From: Euonymus europaeus
Lineage: Eukaryota; Streptophyta; Magnoliopsida; Celastrales; Celastraceae
Length of the DNA: 64,000 bases
Assembly: GCA_963580455.1 (NCBI GenBank)
Contig: OY756965.1
Location: forward strand, 1,376,501 to 1,440,500
Direction of reading: 5' to 3'
Under the pieces are notes generated by a model that saw only the letters and a list, made by a program, of their open reading frames with translations, ran no database searches and was not told where the DNA came from. Shown here one piece after another: positions 11,900 to 24,181 of the stretch (the stretch's first letter is position 1; every line of letters starts with the position of its first letter). A program made the position numbers and the translations under genes.

Positions 11900-12211
11900 A
11901 TGGCTACACCAAGAGGAATGCTTCTATTTTCCCTCCTGACACTAATTGTTCTCTCATTGTTGATCAAATTCAGCAACGCAGAATGTGGCAGTGGCGCTCA
12001 TCCTGACGACCACCAGCGCTGCACAGAAGAAAATGGTTCTGAGGTGGAAGATTTAGATGATGATATTGATGATACATATAAAGTTGTGAACAAGATTTCC
12101 TTCACAAAACCATTTGTAGTCCCTTCACCAGTGCCTTCACCAGAGCCCTCACCAACTTTTTCAACATATGATGAACTTATGGAGCCGGAGATGATTGTAT
12201 TGGGACACTGA
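11900..12211 (+). CDS. Small secreted acidic, proline-rich protein of unknown function
   Basis: A single open frame of 103 codons that I do not recognise as a named family. Residues 1-27 are a clear signal peptide (hydrophobic LLFSLLTLIVLSLLIKF, cleavage probably near SNA-E). The mature part has two Cys about 13 residues apart, an acidic stretch (EVEDLDDDIDD) and a short SPVPSPEPSP tract that could be hydroxylated and O-glycosylated as in arabinogalactan/extensin-like proteins. The stop is followed by AT-rich DNA with an AATAAA-type signal near 12396. It may act in the cell wall or apoplast (inference). No intron or partner gene is apparent. Confidence 0.7.
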   Translation: MATPRGMLLFSLLTLIVLSLLIKFSNAECGSGAHPDDHQRCTEENGSEVEDLDDDIDDTYKVVNKISFTKPFVVPSPVPSPEPSPTFSTYDELMEPEMIVLGH

Positions 12212-13012
12212 TCGAGCCTATTATACCCTGGTCTCTTGATTCTGAACATTTGTTGCCTTTGTTTCTTCTCAAATATTTCATTGTTGAAACCACAATTCGT
12301 TTCTATTGCTATATTTTGAATTTGTGATCTGATCTGATGTGAAATTGGAATTGTATCATTTTTTTTGTTTGAATGGTTTGGTAATTGGTATCAAGAATAA
12401 ATTAGTTCATGAATTTGTTAATTAGTTTGTGAAGGAGATTTGAAGGTTCAAATTAAGATAACAGAAGAATATACATTTCTTCGAGTGTATGATAAGTTTG
12501 TATAGCATCGTACTCAGTAAAAAAAAGAGTCTCATTTATGGTCCTCAAATTTATTTTATTTTTGAGAATAAAGAATATAGTGGATGGCAAAAGATCGTCT
12601 CTAGACTGCTTAGATAGTGTGAGATAAAAATCAAATGTTCTTGATGATGCTCAAAATTGGTCAGCCTTGAGGCAGATCTATGTTAGTCAGAACCACATAA
12701 GTTAGAGTCACGTCAGTAACTTGCAAGCCATTCAAAAGTAAACAAGGGTCCCTGAGGTGTTCCTCAGAGGAGACACTCCAATACCTAATTTAGTTCAATA
12801 TGGATTTGTAACTAAAGAGCTATGCCTTTTTACTTGAAAGAGTGTTCTTTATGCTGCTAATAATAATCATTGTTGTGTAACCATAGACACATTCTGGGAG
12901 GTTAATTCCTTTTGCAACTTCTCTCTTTAATGCAGAATCAACTCGGTAAATCGAGGTCTTGCAACAAGTTTTATTGTGAGGTGACATCAATGTGCACCTT
13001 GGTTTGCCCGTG
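12212..13012. other. Intergenic after the small secreted gene
   Basis: 3' UTR followed by AT-rich DNA without a recognisable gene or element, up to the flanking direct repeat at 13013. Confidence 0.4.
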
Positions 13013-13164
13013 TAATATTCTTAGCATCCTCTTGTAATTGGTCATTCATTTATGATGACTTATAAAGCATTATCAACAGCTCCTCTATAACACTCATTAT
13101 CTCCATATTTAAGAATTATCTAAAAAAATGCTAATTCAGTAGGTTTCCTATCCCTAAATAATTC

Positions 13165-13473
13165 TCTATGGCATCTCCAATGCTACATGATTATCAAACA
13201 CTCCAAATTCTGTAATTGGGTCTCACCTCTATTACACATAAGTGGGTCCCATTTACTTAATTATCCACATCAACAAAACACATCTCTCAATACAAATTTT
13301 TTAACTTTTCATTCACCAACACTCCAAATATCAAGTTTCAACAACATCTATCTCATACTTTTATACAATTTTTTACTTTTTTATACCATTTTATACATAA
13401 TTTTTCAAATCATTCTCTCTACATACTCCAAAATTTTCAGCACTCCAAATACTTTCACCATTGCACTTGCTTA
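13165..13473 (+). mobile_element. MITE, copy A
   Basis: Begins ggcatctccaatgc and ends ccattgcacttgc, giving short imperfect inverted ends around CAATG. Its interior (aattgggtctcacct, cataagtgggtcccattt, tactccaaaattttcagca) is clearly homologous to 28371-28704. Length about 310 bases, no coding capacity. It is nested in the larger element. Confidence 0.7.
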
Positions 13474-13647
13474 ATCCTTATATCTAAGTTGAGTCTCGAA
13501 GGTGAGGGAGCTGCAAAGACCGGTCCCTATCCCATATATGTCTCTAGTTTGCTGACACGCATAATATTTTGACGGAACAAAATTTTCGTAAAGAAAGAAA
13601 CGCGCTCCTCCCTCTTCTCCCGCTCGACCTTCTTCTCCATTTCTCTC

Positions 13648-13795
13648 TACTGGGCAGGTCGATCTCAGTTCATGACGGGCGAGCATAATCGAGCCTCTTC
13701 TCCCTCTCGAGCCACTTCTCCCTCTCGAGCCTCTTCTCCCTCATTGTATCTACTGGCAGGTTGATCTCCATTGACAATCGGCGACCATAATCGAA
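13648..13795 (+). repeat. Local duplication with short tandem units
   Basis: About 47 bases starting ctactgggcaggtcgatctc and ending cataatcgag recur in diverged form at about 13748-13795. Between them the unit gagcctcttctccctctc is repeated about three times. The block is GC-richer than its surroundings and resembles a 5' UTR or captured gene fragment, but no product is recognisable. Confidence 0.6.
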
Positions 13796-14926
13796 GGAAT
13801 TAGGTAAACTATGTGTAATTTGCGATTATTCTTCTATTTTTGATTTATGTGATCGCAAATGAACTTGGATTTTGCTTTGTTATACCACTATGTTTGCGCA
13901 TGTCCTGTGTGATGTCAACTTTGGTAGACGATTTCTCAGTTGAATAACTCTGTAATGGTTGTCTTGCTTTGAGATGTAAAGGGATTGTTTTGCTTGAAGT
14001 CTTCGAATGTATACTATTGTGTTTGTAATCCCGAAATGAGTTCATGTTTTTCCTGGGATTTTAGTGGTTTATTTGGATTGTAGTGATGAAGAGGAATTGC
14101 TTGCACAACAACCGTTCGACAAAAAGCCCCACTGGATTTGCAAACCTGTTATAATGAACAATGGATTTGCATTTAGCATTTTGTTGTTTGCCTATTTTCA
14201 TTTTCTCATATGTTACTCTAATGATAGGTTATAATATACTGCAAGAGAAGTTGAGATTCTTGCTTAGGTTCCTCAACATTAATGTAAAAATCAATTGTTT
14301 TATATATCCTACTAAACTTGTTTTAAATTTTGGTTTAAAGCATTGTATGATCTTTTGGGATAGTTGTTTTAGTTGTAGATGTGGGATTTTATTGTTTAAA
14401 TAATTTTCTCCTCCCAGTTATAGTTCAATGAGAGTGACTTCTCTATAGATTGTTCCAGGTTACTATCTGAGAAGAAGCAGCGATGGCTTTATTGAGAATA
14501 GCACTTGCATAAATAATACTGCTAGTTATAAGTGTTGTGCTAGCCTTTGTGTGTGCTTGCGAACTAGTTCTTTGCTTCTCTCTTTCATTTACACAAATAC
14601 ACTGACATAGTGCACTCTAATTACATTCATGTGACATGTTTGTATATTCTATTGTTGATATGTCAATTACATTTTATGCGACTCTTGAAAGCATATTACC
14701 GTTACACATTTAAATTTTAAATGTCAAATTTCGAAATTCAAAATTTAGGAAACCAATATAGGGACACTGTTGGGTGTGTATAGCTGAAACTGACTCCCTA
14801 TCTCCCTATCCTGAAAAGTAATCAGGTAAACTGTTAGTATAGAGATAGAGATAGAGAAGCTGCTGAGAGTGCTCTAATATTCTTAGTATCCTCTTGTAAT
14901 TGGTCATTCCTTTATGATGAGTTATG

Positions 14927-15447
14927 AACACACGTTTTCATTTTTATTGAAAGGAAAAATTTTGATATTATCATTTATCATCCAAAAAATTCTAATGATT
15001 TGTCTATTTTCTTCAATATGCACCAAAGAAAAAGATGTGATTGTAAAAATAAATAAATAAAATAATGTTGCGAAATTCGTAAATGTAGCTAATAGTAAAC
15101 CTGAAAAGGATCCAACTGGTTGCGTTGCCAAACAAGAAAGTAACGTTTTTAACTTGTAGGCTTATATTTGGGCTGAATGGGCCAAGACCCAAAATCTTTT
15201 ACGCCGCATTTCGTATGCAAGTGGCTGGATCAACGTCACGTTCCTCTGGACCACTCATTTGGGCTTAACCCAAAATAGGAGCCCATTTATTCTCTGTTTT
15301 TTTTTCTGAATTTATTTTCTGTGCTGGTTTTTTTCCCCTTCTCTCTCTTCCTAATATGCCAATTTTTGTGTTTTTTGAAATTCTAGATTTCTCCACTACC
15401 TATTATGATTACGCCATCGCTTACGTAATTTACACGCGCTTAGCACC
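14927..15447. other. Intergenic before the WLM protease gene
   Basis: AT-rich spacer and upstream promoter region; no gene recognised. Confidence 0.4.
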
Positions 15448-15455
15448 TATAAAAA
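15448..15455 (+). promoter_or_regulatory. TATA box candidate of the WLM protease gene
   Basis: TATAAAAA lies about 120 bases before a probable 5' leader that is interrupted by an intron: a donor-like gaggtttgt is near 15572 and the acceptor gtgcag ends at 16115, just before the start codon at 16122. Confidence 0.5.
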
Positions 15456-16121
15456 TGTTTTTCTTACATTTTTCTTGTTGACATTCACATCAGACAAAGT
15501 CTCCATTCAGAGAGTATTCGTCCTTGAGCTATTGAAGTAAATTTCCTGAATTCCAGAGCTTTCAAGGTTGAGGTTTGTTCGGGTGTGAGATCATGTTGAA
15601 TTTCGTCTCTGATTGATTGATTACGGCCGCAGAATTGTTTGTTTTTTCTTTTACTCTGTTCCTTTTCTTTCTTTGATCAAGGTTTTCATGCTGCGATTTT
15701 TTAGATTTAGTAGTATTGAATGCTAATTGATTCTAATTTCGAGGCAGAGATGAATGGTCTCGGAGTTGGAATTTTATGTTTAGGTTAGGAATTTGAAAGA
15801 TTTTGATAACTCGAGGAAATTTCATTGATTGAACTATTTGATCGATTTCTTTCCCCTAAAGGCTACTTGCAATCTATGGAGAGAAATTTGAGCTTAATCT
15901 GTCTTTTGTGATCCCAATGAGGGAATTTAATTGTTCAAAACATTTTATGGGGTTGTCGTTTCCTTTAATTTAACTGTAATTATCTAAAATATTGTTTTAG
16001 TCTAAGCATTTCTGCGGTTTTTGAAAGTTCTATTTTCAAGTTCAGAAGAAGCTGTTGATGCTTTTTAATGTCTGGAAATGATCGATGTTCTCATACTCTG
16101 GTTCTCTTTGTGCAGCACGAC

Positions 16122-19100
16122 ATGGACAAGCCATTAGACATTGTCAATATCTCGGTTTTATGGAGGGGAAACAAGTATGTTGTTGATATTAACGCCGATG
16201 CTTCTCTCAAGGATCTTGGGGATGAGCTGCAGAGGTTGACTGCTGTCAAGACTGATACCCTGCGGTTCATTGTCCCTAAAAAATCCATTAAAAGCTCAAA
16301 ATTGCTTTATCCTTTCTCTGAGAAACACTCTTCTTTAATTCTACATGAAGCTTCCATCACTGAGGTACCGTTTCAATTGTGTTTAGATTTGTCGATTGTA
16401 ATTTTTTTTCTTCATGATAAATGATCTCTATTGCATGAAATGTGGATGGAATGTTGATGATGAAGTATTTAAACTTATCAAACATGCTGAAATTTATGCC
16501 ACTAGCTGGGTAAGGTCTCTCTTATTGTCTGTGACTTCAATTCAGGGGACAACTATCAGAATGATGGGAGTGTCTGAAAATGAGGTGGATAAACTTCTAG
16601 AAAATGCAAATGCAAACTTGCGAATAGCTGGATTTGATGAAGAGGAAAGGAGATTGCGACAGCGAATTTTGGGAAGGCCAAATGGTCTTCCGAAACTACC
16701 CCAGGGATCTTATATCTTTTGTGATTTTCGCACACTGGAACTTCCTGGTGTTGAGGTATTTTTGTAGTCGTTACGTTTTTTTTTCTCTTCATATTAATGT
16801 TAATTTGGTGCACTTAGAAAGAAAGAAAAAATCCCTATTGCAAACTGGGGCAGCAGAAAAAAGGGAGGAATGAGTGCATTGAAAGTGCTGTAGAAACTTC
16901 TGGTTACTGCTTTAGTTGCACATTATGTGATACTAAGCATTGATAGGTCTGTTTTTGTTGTGTACATATTATTTTTTCTGCTTCAGATCCTTCACAATAA
17001 CTAGTTCTCTATATTTTGATATTTAGTGAAACAGAAGAACCTGCTGTCGTACATTAATGATAAAACCAGGAATGAAGAGATATGTTTGATTTTACAGTTA
17101 GTTGGTTCCATAAATGAGCATCGGATAAGTGGTTGAAGATTAACTTGGATTTTAACCGATGTGAATTGTCAATTACTGTATTTATTTCATTACATTAGCT
17201 ATTTTGTTCAATTTCTAAATTTAATGGGTGTAAGAAGGCCTGTTAAAATTGGATTCTGATCTCTCGGTCTGATGAAGCATAGACAAAATTCACTGGATTA
17301 CCTTTGTGCTCTGTGCGAAATTCTTGGATTTTCACTCCTGAATTTTACACGTAGTGGTCTATTATCAAGTATCTCTATTGAGTACTTACTAATTATCATA
17401 GTTAAATTCTCAATACAGTTGAACCCTCCAGCTTCAGAGGCGCTGAAAAGAATGCATATGCTTGCTGCAGATCCTGGAGTAGTTGCTATCATGAATAAGG
17501 TATTATAGTATGCATTTCCTTTCATTTACAGAATTATTTCGATTGCTCACCATCTCTTATAAATGACTTCCTGATATTCTTTTCTAAAGCATCGCTGGCG
17601 CGTTGGAATTATGACTGAGATGGCCCCAGTTGGTTATGTGGGTATTAGCCCAAAATGCATTCTAGGGTTTAACAAGGTAATATGGGCTCAAGCGTAAGCA
17701 AATATATGTTATATCACATAAATTTGTTATCATTTTTCCGTTCTTGTTAACTCTTCTTTGCTGTTGCAGAATCATGGAGAGGAGATTTCTCTTCGTCTTC
17801 GAACAGATGACCTTAAGGGCTTTAGGAAATATGAGAGCATCAAAAAAACTCTTCTGCATGAGCTTGTAAACTATAATTTGAAAACTCTGCCACTTTTCAC
17901 ACATGATCATGTGATATTTGTTCATTATAGAAAATAATTATTGAGAAAATTTTATCACCTGTCATGCAGGCTCACATGGTATATTCTGAACACGATGGGA
18001 ACTTCTATGCTCTAGATAAGCAGGTAAGCTGGTTTGTGTGCACATGCTGTTTTTAATTCAGTTGTCTCTCTTGATATGAAATTCTTTTCTGTGCAGCTGA
18101 ATCAAGAAGCTTTCAGCTTAGATTGGACTAAATCGAGGGGCCACACCTTGAGTGGAGGGAAGCTTTCAGAACATTATGAAGAAGACTTCTATTTTGAAGA
18201 CCCTAAAAGCTTTGCTCAGAAGCTTGGTGGCACATCAGAACAGCTGGCAAGTGCCAGGGCTTCATCTGTTGTTGCTGCGCTTCGTCGTTTAGCAAATGCT
18301 TCTGTGAACAGTTCCGTAGAATCTGAATTACGTAAAGAACCTGATCCTGATGATTCTGGATTAAACACGGGTGATCGACCAGATCACATGCTTCTAGACA
18401 TCAAGAGTTCAATAGAAGTTCAACAGAAAAATGATCTTGAGCCAGATCCAGATGACCATACTGGGAATGGAAACAAGTTTGAGCCTGATCCTGATGATTC
18501 CCATGATGCTCAAAATTTGGAAACTGACAATCTTTTGAAGCATGGTATTGTGGCTTCACCTGATTCTCATTATTCTCAGGCAACAGAAGTTCCAGAAAGC
18601 GGAATGCTGTCAAGTAGGATCATTGATGAACCTGGTCCATATTCCTTTCAAGCAAACCAAACAAACCTGGTTCACGGCATTACCACAATACCTAGTCATA
18701 ATGATTCTCAGACAATGGAAACTACACAAGGTCACATCCATTCGACTAATGGTTCCAAAAAAATTGGTTATGGATCTCAAGCAAATGGAGTTTTCCAGGC
18801 AGAGCCTGATCCAGATGATAATCATGGGGTGCCCCAGCAAACAAAATCCAGTATGCAGATTGATGAGCCAGACCCAGATGATCAAGAATTAAGCAGGATA
18901 CAGGACCCTGTTACTGTTTTATGTGGTCGTCTACAGAAGGCCATTGAGACGCTGCAAGCTGAACTTTGTCCCATGGAGGCAACCTCTGCCCTACAGACTC
19001 TATTCAAGATAATTAGGTGGGCTTATCTGACGCTGAATTTTGAGTGGGGGGGGTGGGGGTGGAACACTTCCCTCCATACTATGCTTAAGAACATCAATAA

Positions 19101-20100
19101 GATGCATTACACAAAATCCTGCTTCATTACACCCTAATATGGAAATGATCTAAAACTTTCAATTTATAACCATTGATTGATCGATTGATTTTGATGCCTT
19201 TACTGATAATGGCTGAAATTATGTCCATATGAAAACAGGAATGTGATTGAACACCCAGATGAGATGAAATTCAAGAGATTGCGGAAGGTATCCCCTCTCT
19301 CAGTTTGAGGTGCTTTATTGTCTTTCCCGTCCAAAGCGCGATTCTTGATTACTCATGGAGTTTTTATGCAGGCTAATTCAATTATCCAAAGAGATGTTGC
19401 AAAACGTAAAGGTTAGTTTTTCTTCCTAGTGAAATGTGCTTGTTAATTAGAAGACTATTAAACGATATATTTGGGTTTTTCTTCCTCGATCTCCTGCTGC
19501 CATGCAGCAATGGTTAAACTCCGCATTGGGCTTTGCTAAATACTAAACATTATTGTTTGAAGTTTTACTGTTGTGCATGTAAAAACATAGTCTGCGTCAG
19601 TCGTCGAAGAGAAGTTTTATGTTGGGGTCCTGCTTTATTATGTGTTCATTGCCTCAGACAACCATTACTCTTTTGCTAGTGCAATCAGTTGAAAATCGAT
19701 ATCAAATACCAGATTAATATCTTCTGCTACTGTCACTGCAAATATATGTCCATTTTTTTCTGCTCAAAAAGGAGAAACAGAAGACCAAATTACAGCTTCG
19801 CATGTAGCTAAAAAATTTGGGAAATATGTTGGTCTTTTATTAATTTTTTAAAAAATTCAGAATCTAACTATTGATGTGTGTGTTTGCTATACTTCTATTC
19901 AAAATCTCATCTGACAACAGTTTCTTTATCTGGTACTTGTTATCATAGCTGCCATGGAAATTATGACTCTGATTGGTTTCGGTGAAGAAGTTATATACGA
20001 TGAATTTGGCAAGGCAGAAACATTTTTGGTGCTAAAGCGGAACGATCCTGGGTTATTTTGGCTCACCAAGTCTCTGATTGAAGCATCCGTTGTTTGTTAG
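16122..20100 (+). CDS. WSS1B: Ubiquitin-like/WLM/PUB-domain metalloprotease (Wss1-like, WSS1B type)
   Basis: Ten coding exons: 16122-16364, 16546-16755, 17419-17499, 17590-17676, 17770-17865, 17970-18023, 18097-19016, 19239-19287, 19372-19411, 19949-20100; 643 residues. Domains: ubiquitin-like fold (about 1-80), WLM zinc protease with HELAHMVYSEHD around residues 219-230 (HExxH and downstream His, metal ligands, motif split by intron 5), a long acidic linker, and a C-terminal PUB/PUG domain that in this family binds CDC48/p97. Wss1/SPRTN-type proteases cut DNA-protein crosslinks; plant homologues are WSS1A and WSS1B. The linker holds five EPDPDD motifs plus degenerate ones. Start: first ATG after the leader-intron acceptor. 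Convergent with the IBR5 gene. Confidence 0.9.
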
Positions 20101-20535
20101 TCATGGTATTTATAAGAGAAACAAGGTTGAACGCAATCTATTGGGAGGTAAATGATATTTGTGCAGAAGGGGAAAAAAAGTACATTATGTTTTTAACTTA
20201 GGATTCTGGATTTGATGTTGCTGGATTACTTCCATTCATCTCTTGTAAGTAATTGTTGTAAAAGTTTAAACGTACGAAATAAAGTATTGTAACAGTATCC
20301 AATATCTCATTTACTTAATAAGAAAAAAACAATTATTATCTCACTTGTCAGGTGGTACACATAAGAGTGCAAGACTACAAGGATAGTGGTAGTCTGGGAG
20401 ATTCATAAAATCACAAAAGACTGTAGGAAGGTACTTGTATTAATAATGAAGGTAACTGCAAAGACCAAAACATCAATGTTTACATTGTAAGAGTAATTAA
20501 GTTCGACAGATTGTTTCCAGATCCAACACTCGTAA
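20101..20535. other. Convergent 3' UTRs of WLM protease and IBR5 genes
   Basis: The two genes end tail to tail about 600 bases apart. AT-rich, with polyadenylation-like motifs on the plus strand near 20280 (aataaagta). No extra gene. Confidence 0.5.
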
Positions 20536-20699
20536 GACTGCAAACGCTTCCGCAACTTTACAACCAGATTATAGGACTGAATTCTGGGCAACTGTTTGAT
20601 ATAACGAGCCAAGGGGACTGCAAACGCTTCCTGCCAACTTTACAACCAGATTATAGAACTGAATCCCGGGCAACTGTTTGATATAACGAATCAAGGGGA
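20536..20699 (-). repeat. Tandem 80-bp duplication directly after the IBR5 stop codon
   Basis: The unit starting gactgcaaacgcttcc and ending ataacgarycaagggga occurs twice head to tail (about 20536-20615 and 20616-20699), differing at only a few bases. The second unit abuts the stop codon of the minus-strand IBR5 frame, so both lie in its 3' UTR. Confidence 0.85.
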
Positions 20700-23600
20700 T
20701 TAAGAACTGTCCATTGCAATATCACTACCGTTGGAGTTCAAGTTTGTATTGAAAGGGCTGCCAGAGACGTTATTTTGGGTTTGACCAGCTCCAAATGTAA
20801 ATTCCTGCGGACTAATTTCCACGGGAGGACTGGAGAAGATGGAGGAAGTGCTACTGAAAGCAGGGACGGGAATAGGATCATTGACCTTTGGAAACCCGAA
20901 GCTGAAGGATGGCACACCTGCAGGAGGAAAGACTGGGGGAAAAGAGTGGCCACCAACAATTGAACCAAATACCTTCTGCTCATAGTCCTGTAATTGCTGG
21001 TAGATGGCTACAATGCACAAGGAGAAAAATAAAGGGCGAATTACTAGTGCTCAAAAGAGAAAAAAATGAAACATGAGCCTAATACCAAAACTAACAACAA
21101 GAGTATAAGACCCACAACAATATCTCCTCAGACATGTCGGTTGAACTTTGTCGCATCTGAGATTGACCCAAAAGTTACATATAGTCTTCATAATCATTTT
21201 AAGTTCTGATGATTATTCACAACCTCATTTTTCAACTAAATAACCAGAAGTAACAGTTAAAATGATTACTTCAAAGCAAAAACAGCTTGGCCTCAAGTTC
21301 TCATGGTCACGTTCCCATCCTATTCTTTTAGCCCCACAAAATGGAGAAAGCTCCATTTGAAGTTGACAGGTGAAACTTGTCAGTTTTCTTTCAGCAAAGA
21401 AGCATATAACTAGTAGCACATCACAGAAGCGTAAGAACAGCAACAGTATTTTTTTAAAAAAAATGGTGGGGGAACCTCTACGTGATCCGGGTACATAAAC
21501 CGAGTATAAAAATTTGGTTGATGTGCCTAAGGTTAAAACTTCCCCATAACTGCAGCAAATTATTCATTGCTTGATGATGCTGACATGTAATGATAAAAGC
21601 ATATGAAATTCAGTTGGGTCGGGTAGGTCAAACTTTTTGCTAGTGTCAGCAGTGCTTCTAATCATATGGAACATTTCCCTAGACTAGCTAACTTCTCTAC
21701 AACATTTTCCATTATGCTCCATTTACTAAATAAATGTATGATCAAGTACTTCTACATTTGCACCTACAGATCTGTGTAAGAAATAAGAGTTTACCCTGAG
21801 TTATGTCAACTGATGGTCTGCGATCTTTCACCCACTGGTAACTTTGTGCTAGCTTCCATCCTTTACACTTCATCAGATAAGCTACTACAATAGCTGGTGA
21901 CCTACAGAAACAACAGAAGTATATGTCAGAGAGAATACAATGTGTCAATAGTTGCCTATGGCCCAGTAGTAGGCTAGTAGCACTTTGAACGAAAGAGCGA
22001 TCAAGACTCACTTGGTTTGAACTTAAAGCATAATACTAGATGGTCTAATAAAAAACCCTGGCTGGTTATCAATGAGCAATTACCCAAGCGCAAGTTGCAC
22101 TTAAACAACCATTTCTACCCCACCCCCAAATTAATATAAGGAGGAAAAACGAGGAAAAGAAAAATTATTATGTGGTAGACTAACCTATTTTTTCCTGACA
22201 TGCAGTGCACAAGAACACGAGCTTTGTCTCTCTCACATTGCTCTGAAACAGAATCACAGTTTGAAATTTGAATCACACTTTACAGCAAAATAAATAGCTA
22301 GCAAGTTGCAAATATGTAAAACATCATATGTCAATCATAGAGAAGGCATCTCCACTACTCTAATGCAAAGACATCTCGACTACTTCAACACAAAGACATG
22401 TCAACTACCCCAATAAAATTGATCAAATACAACAACCCAACTAGCAATTATTTAAAAAGGACAGTCACAGGACATTTATCAAAAGTAAACTTATTAAGCA
22501 GACATTGTGCAACCATGAAGTTATATGTTATTCATTGCAGACAACTGACTACTAGTTTTTTTTGAATGCTGACAACTGACTACTAGTTTTTTTGAATGCT
22601 GACAACTAGTTAATCATGGCAAGAAGACATTTAGCTAGAATTACTGCTCACTGAAATCACTGGACTTTAAGAAACTCCTCCCACTCATCATTTACCTCCA
22701 TAGCATTGGAAAAACACTTATTAGAAAAGCAAACAAGCCCTACCAATGAAGCAAATCAAACAACAATGCGTACATGTCAATATCATGTTCCAACACAAAA
22801 GGAAGCCCAATCTCCAGCCAACATGAGATATCTAGGAATAGCCACATCACCTGCCTGAATAGTGATTTGAGCATAACTAGAATACAACTGGACAATGTAC
22901 ACAAATCCAAGTAGCATTGGATTAAAACACATGAATTGGGTGACCTAAATTAGCAGCGGCAAGCAAATCAATGCATGTGTTTTGAGGCAAATGGAAAATG
23001 AACATAATGCATTCTAAATATTTCACTAAAAGAGAAACAAACCTAAAAACTGAATTGCATCATCAAATGGTAAAGCTTGGTCATCTTTGAGGCAATGATA
23101 GGTAAATGAATTCTTGTAGAGATTTTGGCATGCAGGTACAGTCTGCATAACAAAAGATCAAGTATTATACAAAAGAACAGAACTACAATAAATCTAAATA
23201 AACTAAATCACTGTTTCATATGGATCAGAAAGTAACTGAATGCCAAATTATGCAAGCACACATATTGAAATAAAAGATATAGCATGATAATGAAAAAGGA
23301 AGAAACGCTCCCCAACTAAGAGATAAAAAACTGACAAGGGGAAACATTTATTTCTCTGTGCAACTGTGTTAAAAGGTATAATGAGAACCAATTTCCTTAA
23401 TTCGTTTTTGCCTAAACAGAAGAAGAAGGAGAAGAAGAAATCCTCCATGCTTAAATTTGGAACTTGCTAAACAGCAGAAGTTAAGTAACTAGAACAGATG
23501 GCATATGCAAAGAATTCTAGATGTCCAAACAGAAGCAAAGTAGTCGAGGGCGAGGTTTGTTGAAAAAACATATTTTGCATTATGATTTATTTATTCCCTG

Positions 23601-24181
23601 GTAAAGCCTAGTTTGAATCATAGAGGATTGCAAGGTATTCTCCTCTAGGAAAGCACTTCCACTCCTTTAATCTTCAAAGAAGAACCTTCTTGATGTAATT
23701 GAACGCATATAGATAGATCAAGCAATAGAAACAAACAATTAAAAACACATAACCTATTGCTAACAATATCTGGATTGCTGAACACAAGTGATTTTGAAAC
23801 TAACCATTATTAACAAATTTCAATACAGAATTTCTCAGAAAATCAAAGTTAACAGCTGATTCTACATTCGGCAATAACGAAATTAAATAAACGTCGCCAC
23901 CCCATCATCAATTCAAACAATTATATCAGAAGAAAGAAGCTAACATTAAGAACGCGTGAAATTCCTTGAGTCTTGAGTAGCTCGGACCGCGAAGCGTTAT
24001 CGTAACTCCCCAGATATAAGAAGTCCGGCAAGATCTCCGTTGGAAAGGCACTGATATGGACAGACGGTGTCTCCGATGACTGCGGAGCTCGGTGCCCACA
24101 AATCCCACAAACCTCTCCTTCTTCATACTTGTGATAGTGCCCACATACCCCACATGGGTTCTCTCTCTCCCTCTTCCTCAT
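20700..24181 (-). CDS. IBR5: Dual-specificity protein phosphatase IBR5
   Basis: Five exons on the minus strand: 24181-23945, 23142-23043, 22242-22185, 21901-21795, 21007-20700; 269 residues (Arabidopsis IBR5 is about 257). The N-terminus MRKRERENPCGVCGHYHKYE is nearly the Arabidopsis one and carries paired CxxC motifs. The catalytic loop is HCMSGKNR (HCxxxxxR; Cys nucleophile about residue 128), followed by SPAIVVAYLM. The Ser/Pro-rich tail ends DIAMDSS. IBR5 dephosphorylates MPK12 and tunes auxin and ABA responses. Start: the ATG at 24181; the open frame upstream to 24229 begins only with TTG. Intron 1 is large (about 800 bases). A duplicated 3' UTR segment follows the stop. Confidence 0.95.
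22541..22612 (+). repeat. Short tandem repeat in IBR5 intron
   Basis: The unit gctgacaactgactactag with ttttttgaat spacer, about 30 bases, is repeated about 2.5 times within intron 2 of the minus-strand gene. Confidence 0.75.

Larger units (their letters stand above)
13066..14874. mobile_element. 1.8-kb element with imperfect terminal inverted repeats and about 50-bp flanking direct repeats
   Basis: The left end aagcattatcaacagctcct and the inverse of the right end (gagcactctcagcagcttct) match at most positions over about 24 bases. Immediately outside, 13013-13064 and 14875-14926 are direct repeats of about 52 bases (both start taatattcttag and contain cctcttgtaattggtcatt) with about four mismatches. 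Inside are a nested MITE (13165-13473), a GC-richer block with local duplications and AT-rich DNA; no transposase frame is visible. Non-autonomous DNA element is the best guess; superfamily not assigned. Confidence 0.55.
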
